64,000 bases of DNA from CAIWHR01 sp963809965 (GCA_963809965.1 CAWELU010000048.1:33374-97373); one strand, 5' to 3'; counted from the stretch's first letter, positions 52,859-61,938 are shown. The notes: generated from the letters alone by a model not told the origin. Numbers and translations are program-made.

Positions 52859-53520
52859 TGGACTCCTTCGCATTCGACGTGGCGCACATGTTCGCGGGCG
52901 GCCTCGTGCTCGTGAGCTTCATGCTGCTCTACCAGGACCGGATGTTCAGCCTCCTCAACATGTTCGCGCTGCATGCGTTCGTAGTTTCCCTGTCCGTGGC
53001 CTGGCAAGCCTACATCCAGAACGCGCCGCATCTGTACATCACGGCGGCGATCGCCCTGGTCGTCAAGGCAATCGTCATCCCGATTGTCCTGCACCGCATC
53101 ATCGTCGCGCTTGGCATCCACCGCAACATCGAGACCGTGGTCGGCATCGGCCAGATCATGCTGGCCGGCATCGGTCTCGTGGCACTGTCGATTCTGGTCA
53201 TGCTGCCGATCACCGCCGAAGCGGGCACGCTCGTCCGGGAGGATCTCGCATTCGCACTATCCGTCATTCTCCTGGGCCTGCTCATGATGGTGTCGCGGCG
53301 TAATGCGGTCGGCCAGGTGATCGGTTTCATGTCGATCGAGAATGGTCTCATCCTCGCCGCAACCGGCGCCAAGGGAATGCCGCTCGTGGTCGAGATCAGT
53401 GTCGCATTTTCGATCCTGATCGCGCTGATCGTGATCGGGATCTTCCTGTTCCGCATCCGCGAGCGCTTCGATACCGTGGATATCCATGCGCTCGATCGCT
53501 TCCGCGCGGAGCGGCCGTGA
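52858..53520 (+). CDS. hyfE: Hydrogenase-4-like membrane subunit HyfE (NuoK-like)
   Basis: A 220-residue protein with six or seven helices (MDSFAFDVAHMFAGGLVLVSF; ILLGLLMMVSRRNAVGQVIGFMSIENGLILAA). The last helices, with the Glu in SIENG, correspond to NuoK. The start overlaps the hyfC stop (TGATG), and its end overlaps hyfF by 4 bases. Confidence 0.9.
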   Translation: MDSFAFDVAHMFAGGLVLVSFMLLYQDRMFSLLNMFALHAFVVSLSVAWQAYIQNAPHLYITAAIALVVKAIVIPIVLHRIIVALGIHRNIETVVGIGQIMLAGIGLVALSILVMLPITAEAGTLVREDLAFALSVILLGLLMMVSRRNAVGQVIGFMSIENGLILAATGAKGMPLVVEISVAFSILIALIVIGIFLFRIRERFDTVDIHALDRFRAERP

Positions 53521-54965
53521 ACGATCCGGGCGCGATTGTCGTCCAAGCCATCCTGATCATCCCGGCGGTGAGCGCGATGTTGCTCGCGTTCCTGCCCGAC
53601 GATCGGACGACGGCGCGGCTCAACATTCTGGGGACGCTGCTCACGCTCGTCTGCGCGATTGCGCTCTTCTTCGCGCGACCCGAGCCGGGTCTTTTCCTGA
53701 TCGTGGACGACGTGAACGTCGTCTTCATCGTGCTGAACACCTTCGTGGGCTTCACCACCAGCGTGTTCAGCGGCAGCTACATCGCGCACGAGCTCGAGAT
53801 CGGGCGCCTGACACCCACCTACCTTCGCTTCTACCATGCGATGTACCAGACGCTGATGTTCGCGATGAACCTGGCGCTGCTCGCGAACAACGTCGGCCTG
53901 ATGTGGGTGGCGGTGGAACTCGCGACGCTGACGACCGTGCTGATGGTGGGAATCTATCGGACGCACGAGGCGCTCGAGGCGGCCTGGAAGTATTTCATCC
54001 TGGGAAGCGTCGGCATCGCGCTGGCGCTGTTCGGGACGATTCTCGTCTACCTCGCGGCGGCGTCGGTCTTGGGTGAAGGCCTGGAGGCAATGGCGTGGAG
54101 CGTGCTGGTGCAACGGGCGGGCGCCTTCGATCCGGCTCTGCTCAACCTGGCGTTCGTATTTCTGCTGCTGGGCTACGGCACCAAGGTGGGCCTCGCGCCG
54201 TTGCATGCCTGGCTTCCCGATGCGCACGCCGAGGGACCAACACCCATATCGGCCGTGTTGTCCGGCTTGCTGCTCAATGTCGCGCTGTTCGCGGTGCTGC
54301 GCTTCAAGATGGTGATGTCCGCCAACGCGCTTGCGATCGCGCCCGGTCCTTTGATGGTCACGCTGGGTTTGCTCTCGGTCGTGTTCGCGTCGTTCATGTT
54401 GTACCGTCGCGACGACATCAAGCGGATGTTCGCCTACTCGTCGATTGAGCATATGGGGATCATCAGTTTCGCGTTCGGCATGGGCGGGCCGCTCGCGAAC
54501 TTCGCTGGCTTGCTGCACATGATCATGCACTCGCTCACGAAGTCGGCAATATTCTTTTCCGTCGGCCACATCGCGCAGGTCAAGGGCACGCAGAAGATGG
54601 CCGACATCCGCGGGCTCACCACATCGCACCCGGTCCTAGGGTGGGGCCTGATTCTGGGGGTCATCGCGATTGTCGGCCTGCCGCCGACCGGCATCTTCAT
54701 GAGCGAATTCCTGATCCTGACCACCACGTTCGCGCGCGATCCGGTATTGGCCGTGGTGCTGGGGCTCGGCTTGTTGACCGCGCTCGGCGCACTGCTGTAC
54801 CGATTGAACGGTCTCGCCTTCGGCGAAGCGCATGGCAGCCACACGCTGGCCCGTGCATCGTTCGTGCCGATGTTCGTTCACCTGGGGCTGGTGCTCGTGG
54901 CGGGAATCTATCTTCCGGTGCCGCTGGTTGCCTGGTTTCAGCACGTCGCCGAACTGCTGCGTTAG
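53517..54965 (+). CDS. hyfF: Hydrogenase-4-like membrane subunit HyfF (NuoL/N-like)
   Basis: A 482-residue second antiporter-like subunit. Conserved features: LMWVAVELATLTTVLMVGIY (TM5 Glu), LGYGTKVGLAPLHAWLPDAHAEGPTPISAVLSGLLLNVALF (TM7 Lys and TM8 loop), RRDDIKRMFAYSSIEHMGIISF, and a Lys in LTKSAIFFSVGH. Two such subunits (HyfB and HyfF) suggest at least two ion channels. Tightly coupled on both sides. Confidence 0.92.
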   Translation: MNDPGAIVVQAILIIPAVSAMLLAFLPDDRTTARLNILGTLLTLVCAIALFFARPEPGLFLIVDDVNVVFIVLNTFVGFTTSVFSGSYIAHELEIGRLTPTYLRFYHAMYQTLMFAMNLALLANNVGLMWVAVELATLTTVLMVGIYRTHEALEAAWKYFILGSVGIALALFGTILVYLAAASVLGEGLEAMAWSVLVQRAGAFDPALLNLAFVFLLLGYGTKVGLAPLHAWLPDAHAEGPTPISAVLSGLLLNVALFAVLRFKMVMSANALAIAPGPLMVTLGLLSVVFASFMLYRRDDIKRMFAYSSIEHMGIISFAFGMGGPLANFAGLLHMIMHSLTKSAIFFSVGHIAQVKGTQKMADIRGLTTSHPVLGWGLILGVIAIVGLPPTGIFMSEFLILTTTFARDPVLAVVLGLGLLTALGALLYRLNGLAFGEAHGSHTLARASFVPMFVHLGLVLVAGIYLPVPLVAWFQHVAELLR

Positions 54966-56507
54966 ATGAGCGAGACGATCATGCCGGGCACGAGGTTGCG
55001 CGACGCCATTCGAGCGGGCCGGATCGTCGAAAGGCACCAGCCTTGGCCGCGCGCGGCAGTCACCGAAGCGGGTTGGCGGCATGCAATCGACTCGGTATCG
55101 ACCGGCGAATGGACGTTGCTCGGACTCTGGGCCGAGGACGCCCGGGTGTACATGGCACTGGCCGACGAGAGCCAAGACGACTTGGGCGTGCTGAGCCTCG
55201 GGTGCGGCGAGAAGCGCTTTCCTTCGCTCGGCCAGAGGCATCCTCCAGCCATCCGCCTGGAGCGGGCGATCCGTGACCTCTGGCAGCTCGATCCGGAGGG
55301 GCTCGCCGATGCCCGCCCTTGGCTCGACCACGGAACCTGGAATCCCCCGGGCCCTTTGCCGGGGGCACCGAGCTCGCTCCGGACCGCGGGGAGCTATCCT
55401 TTCCTGACTGCCGAAGGTGAAAGCCTGCACCAGATTCCGGTGGGTCCCGTGCATGCGGGGATCATCGAACCCGGCCACTTCCGCTTCACCGCGAACGGCG
55501 AGGCGGTGGTGCGACTCGAGGCACGGCTCGGGTACGTGCACAAGGGCATCGAGCGGCTCATGGCAGGCCTGCCGGTGGATCGTGCAGCGATGCTGGCTGG
55601 ACGCGTGTCCGGCGATAGCACGGTGGCCTATGCGTTGGCGTTCGCGCGAGCGATCGAGGCGGCGCACGGCGTCGACGTGCCGGCGCGCGCCGTCTGGTTG
55701 CGGGCACTCATGGCGGAGCTCGAACGGCTCGCCAATCATTTTGGCGACATCGGCGCGATCTGCAACGATGCCGCCTTTGCCATGATGCATGCACAGTGCG
55801 GACATCTGCGCGAGCAGGTACTGCGCGTGGCGGATCGATGTTTCGGTCACCGGCTGATGATGGATCAAATCGTGCCGGGCGGGGTAAGCCGCGATCTGCA
55901 AAGTGACGGGCAAGAGCGCGTTCTCGCGCTGCTGCTCGAGTGTCGAAGGCGCTTTCCGGAGCTGATTGAACTCTATGACAATACCGCTTCGCTGCAGGAC
56001 CGCACGGTCGACACCGGCATCTTGTCGCCAGCGCTCGCGCGACAGTTCGGCTGCGGAGGTTACATTGGCCGCGCCTCCGGGCGGAACTTCGACGCAAGAC
56101 GCAAGCCCGGCTATCCGCCGTACGATGTACTGCATTTCGAGGTACCCCTGCGTGCCGACGGTGATGTGGATGCCCGCATCTGGATCCGCATTCGTGAGGT
56201 TGAACAAAGCCTTTCGTTGATCGAGCAACTCCTGCGACAGCTGCCCGCAGGTCGGATCGTCAACTCCGTCGGAACGCTATCGGCGCCAGACGCGCACGAA
56301 GGGATGGCGCTCGTGGAAGGTTTCCGGGGAGATGTGCTGGTATGGCTCAGAACCGGTGCGGACGGCAGGATCGAACGCTGTCATCTGCGCGATCCCTCGT
56401 GGTTCCAGTGGCCGCTGCTCGAGGCCGCCATCGAAGGCAACATCGTCGCGGACTTCCCGCTTTGCAACAAGTCCTTCAATTGCTCGTACTCGGGCCATGA
56501 TCTCTAG
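54966..56507 (+). CDS. hyfG: HyfG-like large subunit without NiFe ligands (Ehr-type)
   Basis: A 513-residue fusion of a NuoC-like N-terminal part (1-140) and a NuoD/hydrogenase large-subunit part. In HycE/HyfG the nickel is held by RVCGIC and DPCYSC. Here the first motif is RVSGDS (Ser215, Ser218) and the second is FNCSYSGHDL, where the two ligand positions are Ser507 and Gly510. All four ligands are gone, although neighbouring residues align well (LGYVHKGIERLMAGLPVDRAAMLAG; VPGGVSRDL). It therefore resembles the energy-converting-hydrogenase-related (Ehr) proteins. The gene is intact and long, so the loss is not decay. Confidence 0.88.
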   Translation: MSETIMPGTRLRDAIRAGRIVERHQPWPRAAVTEAGWRHAIDSVSTGEWTLLGLWAEDARVYMALADESQDDLGVLSLGCGEKRFPSLGQRHPPAIRLERAIRDLWQLDPEGLADARPWLDHGTWNPPGPLPGAPSSLRTAGSYPFLTAEGESLHQIPVGPVHAGIIEPGHFRFTANGEAVVRLEARLGYVHKGIERLMAGLPVDRAAMLAGRVSGDSTVAYALAFARAIEAAHGVDVPARAVWLRALMAELERLANHFGDIGAICNDAAFAMMHAQCGHLREQVLRVADRCFGHRLMMDQIVPGGVSRDLQSDGQERVLALLLECRRRFPELIELYDNTASLQDRTVDTGILSPALARQFGCGGYIGRASGRNFDARRKPGYPPYDVLHFEVPLRADGDVDARIWIRIREVEQSLSLIEQLLRQLPAGRIVNSVGTLSAPDAHEGMALVEGFRGDVLVWLRTGADGRIERCHLRDPSWFQWPLLEAAIEGNIVADFPLCNKSFNCSYSGHDL

Positions 56508-56518
56508 CGGGGACTCCC

Positions 56519-57031
56519 ATGCGTAGGATGCTGTTCAAGAGCCTGATCCACGGGCCGCTCACCGAACCGGCGCCGGGCGCAGACACGGACGTCCTCGCCG
56601 AGCTCGGTGCCCAAGTGGACCGGGCGGCTCGGCTGCGCTTGGGACGAACGCTGTTCATTCGAGAAGTGGATGCGGGTTCGTGCAACGGTTGCGAACTCGA
56701 GATTCATGCGCTCAACAATATCGTCTACGATCTCGAGCGCTTCGGCCTGCGCTTTGTCGCGTCGCCGCGGCATGCCGACGTGCTCCTCGTGACTGGCCCG
56801 GTCACAACGAACATGCGCATAGCGCTCGAGCGCACCTACAACGCCACCCCAAGTCCCAAATGGGTGGTCGCCGTGGGGCACTGCGCACGCGATGGGGGTG
56901 TTTTTGCGGGCAGCTATGCCTGTGTGGGCGGAGTTTCGGCGGTTATCCCCGTCGACCTGCACATAAGTGGCTGTCCGCCTTCGCCGACCGCGCTGCTCAA
57001 AGGTCTCCTCGCCCTGCTCGAAATGGTATAG
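56519..57031 (+). CDS. hyfI: HyfI-like Fe-S subunit (NuoB family)
   Basis: A 170-residue protein carrying the 4Fe-4S cluster equivalent to N2 of complex I. Ligands seen: Cys55 and Cys58 (GSCNGCELEI), Cys122 (GHCARDGG) and Cys152 (SGCPPSP). All are present even though the partner large subunit has lost its metal site. So electron transfer, or at least cluster binding, is retained. The last gene of the operon; no HyfA/HyfH ferredoxin, formate dehydrogenase or maturation protease gene follows. Confidence 0.92.
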   Translation: MRRMLFKSLIHGPLTEPAPGADTDVLAELGAQVDRAARLRLGRTLFIREVDAGSCNGCELEIHALNNIVYDLERFGLRFVASPRHADVLLVTGPVTTNMRIALERTYNATPSPKWVVAVGHCARDGGVFAGSYACVGGVSAVIPVDLHISGCPPSPTALLKGLLALLEMV

Positions 57032-57187
57032 AGCGACGAGAACGTGAGTCGCTGGCGGTGATGATCTTCTGGAATCAACGACGCCCCTCGTCATGTTCGT
57101 ATGTAGAGTGCCACTCTCCTGCCGACCCTTGGCCGCCCACCGAAACGCTTGGTACGTGGCGGTAGCAGCGCGCGGTCAACGGTAATC

Positions 57188-57493
57188 ATGTCGATGCCCG
57201 AAATTCTTGGCTTGCTGCTGGTCGTGGCGGGCGGTTGGTTCATTTGGGACAGCTTGAAGGCGCGGGAAACCGCCAATGCGGCCATGCGCCTGGCGTGCAA
57301 GACGGAAGGACTGCTGTTTCTCGACGACACCGTCGGGCTGGCGTCCATCTGGCCGGTGCGCAATGACGACGGCCACGTCCGGCTGAAGCGGGTCTACGGC
57401 TTCGAGTACAGCGACACGGGCCACGATCGCCGAAAGGGAACGCTGACCATGGTGGGCCACCGAGTCGCCGCGCTTGACCTCGGCCCCGGCTGA
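57188..57493 (+). CDS. DUF3301 family membrane-anchored protein
   Basis: A 101-residue protein with an N-terminal membrane helix (MPEILGLLLVVAGGWFIWDSL) followed by the conserved KARETANAAMRLACKTEGLLFLDDTV and RVYGFEYSDTGHDR of DUF3301. Start ATG at 57188 or 57194. The function is unknown; it is widespread as a single gene in beta- and gammaproteobacteria. Confidence 0.85.
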   Translation: MSMPEILGLLLVVAGGWFIWDSLKARETANAAMRLACKTEGLLFLDDTVGLASIWPVRNDDGHVRLKRVYGFEYSDTGHDRRKGTLTMVGHRVAALDLGPG

Positions 57494-57506
57494 GGAGCGG
57501 GCCCGA

Positions 57507-57644
57507 ATGCTCCAAGCCGACGACCTCGGGAAGACGATCCGCTGGGTAGCCGAGCAGCCGGCTCGTGTCTGCGTCAACGAGATTACGATCAGCCCGACCT
57601 GGAATCGCTTGTACATCGGTGGCGCGGACCTCAAGCCGCGGTAG
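57507..57644 (+). pseudogene. C-terminal fragment of a short-chain dehydrogenase (SDR)
   Basis: A 45-codon frame beginning MLQADDLGKTIRWVAEQPAR and continuing VCVNEITISPTWNRLYIGG to the stop. This is the last part of YdfG-like SDR proteins (DIG..IRYVA.QP..VCVNEI.ISPT.NR). The Rossmann domain and catalytic Tyr-Lys are absent. It starts 14 bases after the DUF3301 stop. Confidence 0.65.
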
Positions 57645-57917
57645 CTGCACCCCGCTTCGCTTTTTCGTACGGCCAACCGATGGTGGCGAGAACCATGAGC
57701 CCGGCATCGGCGAGCGCAGTTGCGAGATCCCGTTCAATGCGCACTGCATCGGGTTGCGCGATGTGCTGCAGATGCAGCACTGGCCCGATCAGCAGCTCCT
57801 GACCGCGTCTGCAGCTCAAATTCCTGGGCGCCCCCGGAAGGGACGGGCTGCAGGCAGGGTTTTCTTAAGCGATGCACGTACCATCGTGTTGATGCGGGAG
57901 TCCGTCAAGCGGATGAT

Positions 57918-58304
57918 ATGCCGAGCGCCGGATGCGTCTTGAAATTGACGAATCGCTTGCCGATACACCCACCACTGATACTGCGGATCAATCGCGCCCC
58001 GGTCCTCACGCTCTGGGCTGCGGTCGTTGCCGAGCGGCTGGGAATACCGCACGAAACCGCGCTGACCGTAGGACAGGCGCTTGCCGGACTTAGCGCCTAT
58101 TCGAAAGGTGTCCGCCTCGGCATCTATGCGCCACCGGCGGAGCGGCCGCACGAGGCGCCACCGCCCCTGCCAAAGGGTGTCAAGAGCGTCCGCGATGTTC
58201 ACCTCCTTGGAAGGCTGGTTTACGTAGCGGAGACCCCTGCCGGCCTCGCGCGTCATAGTTCGCGTGCACAATTTCAACGCCGGCGCCGGGACGGGAAACG
58301 ATGA
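57918..58304 (+). pseudogene. 5' part of a conserved alpha-helical DUF protein, 3' truncated
   Basis: Reads LTNRLPIHPPLILRINRAPVLTLWAAVVAERLGIPHETALTVGQALAGLSAYSKG, the well-conserved start of a family of about 190 residues whose members I know only as hypothetical proteins. After VYVAETPAGL it diverges into a basic tail, where relatives have another 80 or so residues. The start is ATG 57918 or TTG 57939. The 273 bases before it hold only a possible minus-strand fragment (57819-57631, ending GWPYEKAKRGAATAA) that I cannot identify. Confidence 0.6.
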
Positions 58305-58315
58305 GGAAAGCAATC

Positions 58316-59122
58316 ATGGGATCGACACTGAGCCACGCGATGATTTCCGTTGGACTGGTTCTGGCGACGCAGGCGGCCGCACAAGTTACCCTCTTCGAGG
58401 GCGAGGAGTTTAGGGGCGCCAGCTTCCGCGTTGACACGACTATCCAGAACTTCGACCCGCTTGGATTCAATGATCGGGCATCGTCAGCGATCGTCGAACA
58501 GGGGCGTTGGGAGGTGTGCGAGGAGGCGGCATTTCGCGGCCGTTGCACGATTCTGAGCCCCGGCAACTATCCGTCGCTCGCTCCGATGGGATTCAACTAC
58601 CGAATCTCTTCGGCGCGCCCCGTTGCGTGGCAGGCGCAATATCCGGTCGCGCAATCGCCGCCGCCCGCGCCGGCATACGACTATCGTCGGCGCCCGGATG
58701 AGCACCTGTTCGAGGTTCCGGTGCACACCGTTCGCGCGGTTGTCGGTCCGCCGGAGCAGCGCTGCTGGGTCGAGCGCCAGCAGGTCGTCGAGCCTTCGCA
58801 GCCGGCACCCAACGTGCCGGGTGCGATCGTTGGCGCGATTATCGGCGGCGTGCTCGGCCACCAAGTCGGCGGCGGGCGGGGGCAGGACGTGGCGACCGCG
58901 GGTGGTGCCGTGGCGGGGGCAGCAATCGGCGCCAATGTCGGACGGAGCCCGGGCGCGGTGTACAGCCAGGACGTCCAGCGCTGTGCCGCGGTTCCTGGTT
59001 CAACGCGTCCAGAGTACTGGGATGTAATGTATTACTTCGACGGTCGCGAGCATCACATGCAGGTGAGCACGCCGCCGCCACCGACGATCTGGGTCAATCG
59101 AAACGGCGAGCCGCGAACATGA
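58316..59122 (+). CDS. Exported beta/gamma-crystallin-like protein with glycine-zipper domain
   Basis: A 268-residue protein with a signal peptide (MGSTLSHAMISVGLVLATQAAA). Residues about 25-105 form a beta/gamma-crystallin Greek-key pair (ITLFEGEEFRG-type: VTLFEGEEFRGASF; WEVCEEAAFRGRCTILSPGNYPSL). A Pro-rich linker and a rickettsial 17-kDa/glycine-zipper-2TM segment follow (GAIVGAIIGGVLGHQVGGGRGQ; GAVAGAAIGANVG), then a C-terminal domain with Cys and EYWDVMYYFDGREH. ATG at 58316 has an AGGAAAG ribosome site; ATG at 58301 is in frame too. It is probably periplasmic or in the outer membrane. Confidence 0.82.
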   Translation: MGSTLSHAMISVGLVLATQAAAQVTLFEGEEFRGASFRVDTTIQNFDPLGFNDRASSAIVEQGRWEVCEEAAFRGRCTILSPGNYPSLAPMGFNYRISSARPVAWQAQYPVAQSPPPAPAYDYRRRPDEHLFEVPVHTVRAVVGPPEQRCWVERQQVVEPSQPAPNVPGAIVGAIIGGVLGHQVGGGRGQDVATAGGAVAGAAIGANVGRSPGAVYSQDVQRCAAVPGSTRPEYWDVMYYFDGREHHMQVSTPPPPTIWVNRNGEPRT

Positions 59123-59268
59123 GCCTGCCCCCCATTATCCGACTCAACGAAGTAACCCCTGCGGAGCCGATCCGCCTACTCGGTGGTGGTGGCGTCGGGC
59201 ACCCAGGGGTCCGGGCCGCCAAGGCGTCGGATTTGCTATTCTTTTTCTTTAGACAACAGGGGGAGACC

Positions 59269-60461
59269 ATGAGCAATCGCATTACTGCTTCGGGGCTGAT
59301 CGCGGCCGCATTGCTGGCAGTGGCCGGATGCGCGACCACCGTGCCGGGCGGTCCGGGCAAGGCCGAGTACATGCTGGTCGGGATCGACACCAAGGTCGTG
59401 TGGGGCGAAGACGGCAAGTTGCAGAACCTTGCCCCCGGCAGGGACACCGTGACGATCGTCGACATCGGAACCGATCCGGCGAATCCGAAGATCGTCAGCA
59501 ACCTCCCGTTGATGAACTCGGTCTTCGGCCCGCCGACCAACCTTGCGATCACGCCAAATGGGCAACTCGCGCTGGTGGCGAACTCGATGGACTGGGTCGC
59601 CGACGGGCCCGGCTGGAAGGCATCGCCAGCAACAAGCTCTATGTCATCGACCTGACGACCAATCCGCCGACGCGCATCGACACGGTTGCGGTCGGCAAGC
59701 AGCCTTCGGGCATGGCGATCAACAGCACCGGCAATCTTGCGCTCGTCGCGAACCGCGCCGACAACTCCATCAGCGTGCTCTCGATCCAGGGCAAGCAGGT
59801 GAAGCTCGTCGACACGGTGACGATCGGCGAGCAGGTCGCGCACGTCGCGTTTACGCCCGACGGCAAACGCGCGCTCGCGGCGAAGTTCCCCGGCCATAAG
59901 GTCGCGCTGCTCGAGGTGGACGGCGAGAAGGTCACCTACACGAAGCGCGACCTCGCCGTTGGTCTCTGGCCGTACAACCTCGACATCACGCCCGACGGCC
60001 GGCTTGCCCTCACCGCGGACAATGGGTTTTCAGGCGGGTCCGACGGCAACATCGACACGGTGTCGGTCATCGACATCGAAGCGAATCCGCCGCGCGTGAT
60101 CGACAAGGTCGTCGTCGGCGAAGCACCCGAGGGCATTGCGATCAGCCCGACCGGTCGGCTCGCCGCCGCGATTCTGCTGCGCGGCTCGAACAACGCGACG
60201 TCGGACTGGTTCTACAACCGCAACGGCAGCGTCGCCGTCCTGCGGATCGACGGCAAGAAAGTCACCAAGGTCGGCGAGGTCGAGGTCCGCGGTCTGCCGG
60301 AAGGCGCGGTGTTCAGCCCGGACGGGAAGTGGCTGTACATCGGCAATTTCATGGACTCCGACATTTCTGTGCTTCGCGTGGACGGCGACACCGTTACCAA
60401 CACGGGGACACTGCTCAAACTGCCAGGCAAGCCAGCGTCGATGCGCGGGCGAACGCAGTAG
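59269..60461 (+). CDS. YncE-like beta-propeller lipoprotein (one frameshift)
   Basis: About 397 residues. Lipoprotein signal ending LLAVAGCAT. Seven-bladed propeller repeats of the YVTN/cytochrome-cd1-like class: VTIVDIGTDPANPKIVSNLPL, NLAITPNGQLALVANSMDWV, LYVIDLTTNPPTRIDTVAVGKQPSGMAI, VAFTPDGKRALAAKFPGHKVAL, and AVFSPDGKWLYIGNFMDSDISVLRV. The frame moves once near 59618. Start ATG at 59269 with GGGGGAGA. Such proteins act as surface or periplasmic binding scaffolds or lactonases; nothing here specifies which. Confidence 0.85.
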
Positions 60462-60613
60462 CTGATCCTGGAATCAAGGGCCGGTCGGCACTCGTTTGCG
60501 CGGCGAGGAAGAGGCGAGTAACGCCCTGCGCGATATCGCTCGCGCGGTAGTCAAGTACCTTGCGCGAATGGGGTACCGGCAACCGGACCTCGCCATTCCG
60601 TCCATCCGCCGAT

Positions 60614-61600
60614 TCAGAATTTGAACCGTTTGCCCACCGACAGTGGCACGAGGCGGGGGTCACCGAAGGCGTTGGCGAGTGCCGTCATGGCGCGCCATCC
60701 GGTGCAGTGGCCGGCGGCGATGACGGCAAGATCGAACTCCCGCAGTGCCGCCACCGTATCGGGGATGATCGCTTCGTTGGTGCCCGAGAGATGAAGCCCG
60801 CCGACGACGGCATGCAGCGGCACGCTCGGAAAACATGCTCTCGCGTGCTTCAGCACGTTCACGACGCCAGCGTGCGAGCATGCGGTGAAGACGATAACGC
60901 CCTTGCCCGCGACGTTCACGGCGACGAAACGCTCGTCCATGATCATTTCGTCCAGCTCCCAACCCATGCCGTCGAGCGTCCGGCGATGCTGTCCGGGAAG
61001 CCCCCTCTCGAACTGCGTTACGCGCGGGATCTCGCCGCTCACGTAGACCGTGTCGGCGGCGACTAACTGAGGCTCTGTCGCAATGACCACGCGCCCGCCG
61101 TGCGAGGTGAGGGCATCGACGCCGGGGACGTCCTCCATCAGCCGCATGGAGCCGTCAGGCAATTTCGAGGCGCGTGTCCGGAACATATCGGGGTGCGTGT
61201 AGCAGGGGACGGGCTGCCCGCCGTTTCGGTCCCTGATCAACTGCAGCGCACGCAGCATGGCGCCCGCGTGATCCCAGTGACCGTGCGAAAGCACGATCGC
61301 CTCCACCTGCCCAAGATCGACGCCGAGGCGCGACACGTTCTGCTCGAAGGTCCGGTCCTCCGGTCCCGTATCGAACAGGACGGTGCGCTCCTCGCCGTCA
61401 TGCCGGATGGTGACAAGGCAGGAAAGTCCGTGGGCCGCGCAGCACAGGCAGCCGCCGCCGAGAACCCACGCGCCGCGTCGACGTCGCCCGAGGCCGGCGA
61501 ACTCCGTTTCGACGAAGGACGGCACCGACGAGAGGTTGTCGGTCACGTTGTCGACGAGGATCTGTACCTCGATGCTGCTTACCGCCTTAAGCGCGCTCAT
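60614..61600 (-). CDS. MBL-fold metallohydrolase (dihydropterin/RFAP-synthase-like subgroup)
   Basis: A 328-residue protein from the ATG at 61600. The metallo-beta-lactamase motif is LSHGHWDHAGAM, with later His in FTACSHAGVVNVL and VVGGLHLSG, and AAGHCTGWRA near the end. The order FDTGPEDRTFEQNVSRLGVD ... CSHAG ... GGLHL is that of the group annotated as 7,8-dihydropterin-6-yl-methyl-4-(beta-D-ribofuranosyl)aminobenzene-phosphate synthase; the true substrate is usually unknown. Intact and monocistronic. Confidence 0.88.
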   Translation of the reverse strand: MSALKAVSSIEVQILVDNVTDNLSSVPSFVETEFAGLGRRRRGAWVLGGGCLCCAAHGLSCLVTIRHDGEERTVLFDTGPEDRTFEQNVSRLGVDLGQVEAIVLSHGHWDHAGAMLRALQLIRDRNGGQPVPCYTHPDMFRTRASKLPDGSMRLMEDVPGVDALTSHGGRVVIATEPQLVAADTVYVSGEIPRVTQFERGLPGQHRRTLDGMGWELDEMIMDERFVAVNVAGKGVIVFTACSHAGVVNVLKHARACFPSVPLHAVVGGLHLSGTNEAIIPDTVAALREFDLAVIAAGHCTGWRAMTALANAFGDPRLVPLSVGKRFKF

Positions 61601-61938
61601 AGGGTTCGATCCCCATACATGGCCGACGAACTTCACTACCCGGCCGTTGGATTCCGCCGGGCGGGGTCGAGCCGACCCATCTCAATCGGGAACGAGTCTA
61701 CGCCACGAGCGTTTCGTTTGGATTGAACTCGGTCATGGACCTCTTCGACCGAGTGCGGCAATTAGACGTCCTAAGCGAGTTTGCCCGAAAGCAGTCATAG
61801 CGCCCGCCAACGTCCAGCGCACGGCGACTGTAGATTCGCTACGTTCCTCCGCTCGGATAATTCGCAACATAGCCGCGCAAGGCGTTGCCCACCCGCCAAG
61901 GGACCCTTTACGCGTGAGGAGCGATTGACGTCGATGCG
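61601..61938. other. Intergenic region with one perfect inverted repeat
   Basis: No gene-like frame is visible on either strand in these 338 bases. The only structure is ACTCGGTC (61727-61734) and GACCGAGT (61747-61754), 8 bp perfect with a 12-base loop. It may end methyltransferase transcription or serve as an operator for the MBL gene. Confidence 0.5.

Noticed and set aside
54966..57031. Active group 4 hydrogenase / formate hydrogenlyase
   Set aside because: All four nickel-binding Cys are replaced in an otherwise intact large subunit, and there is no FdhF, HycB or maturation gene.
57816..58313. Minus-strand 165-codon frame opposite the truncated DUF gene
   Set aside because: The plus strand has the recognisable conserved protein start (RINRAPVLTLWAAVVAERLG); the minus-strand product has no family-like segment.
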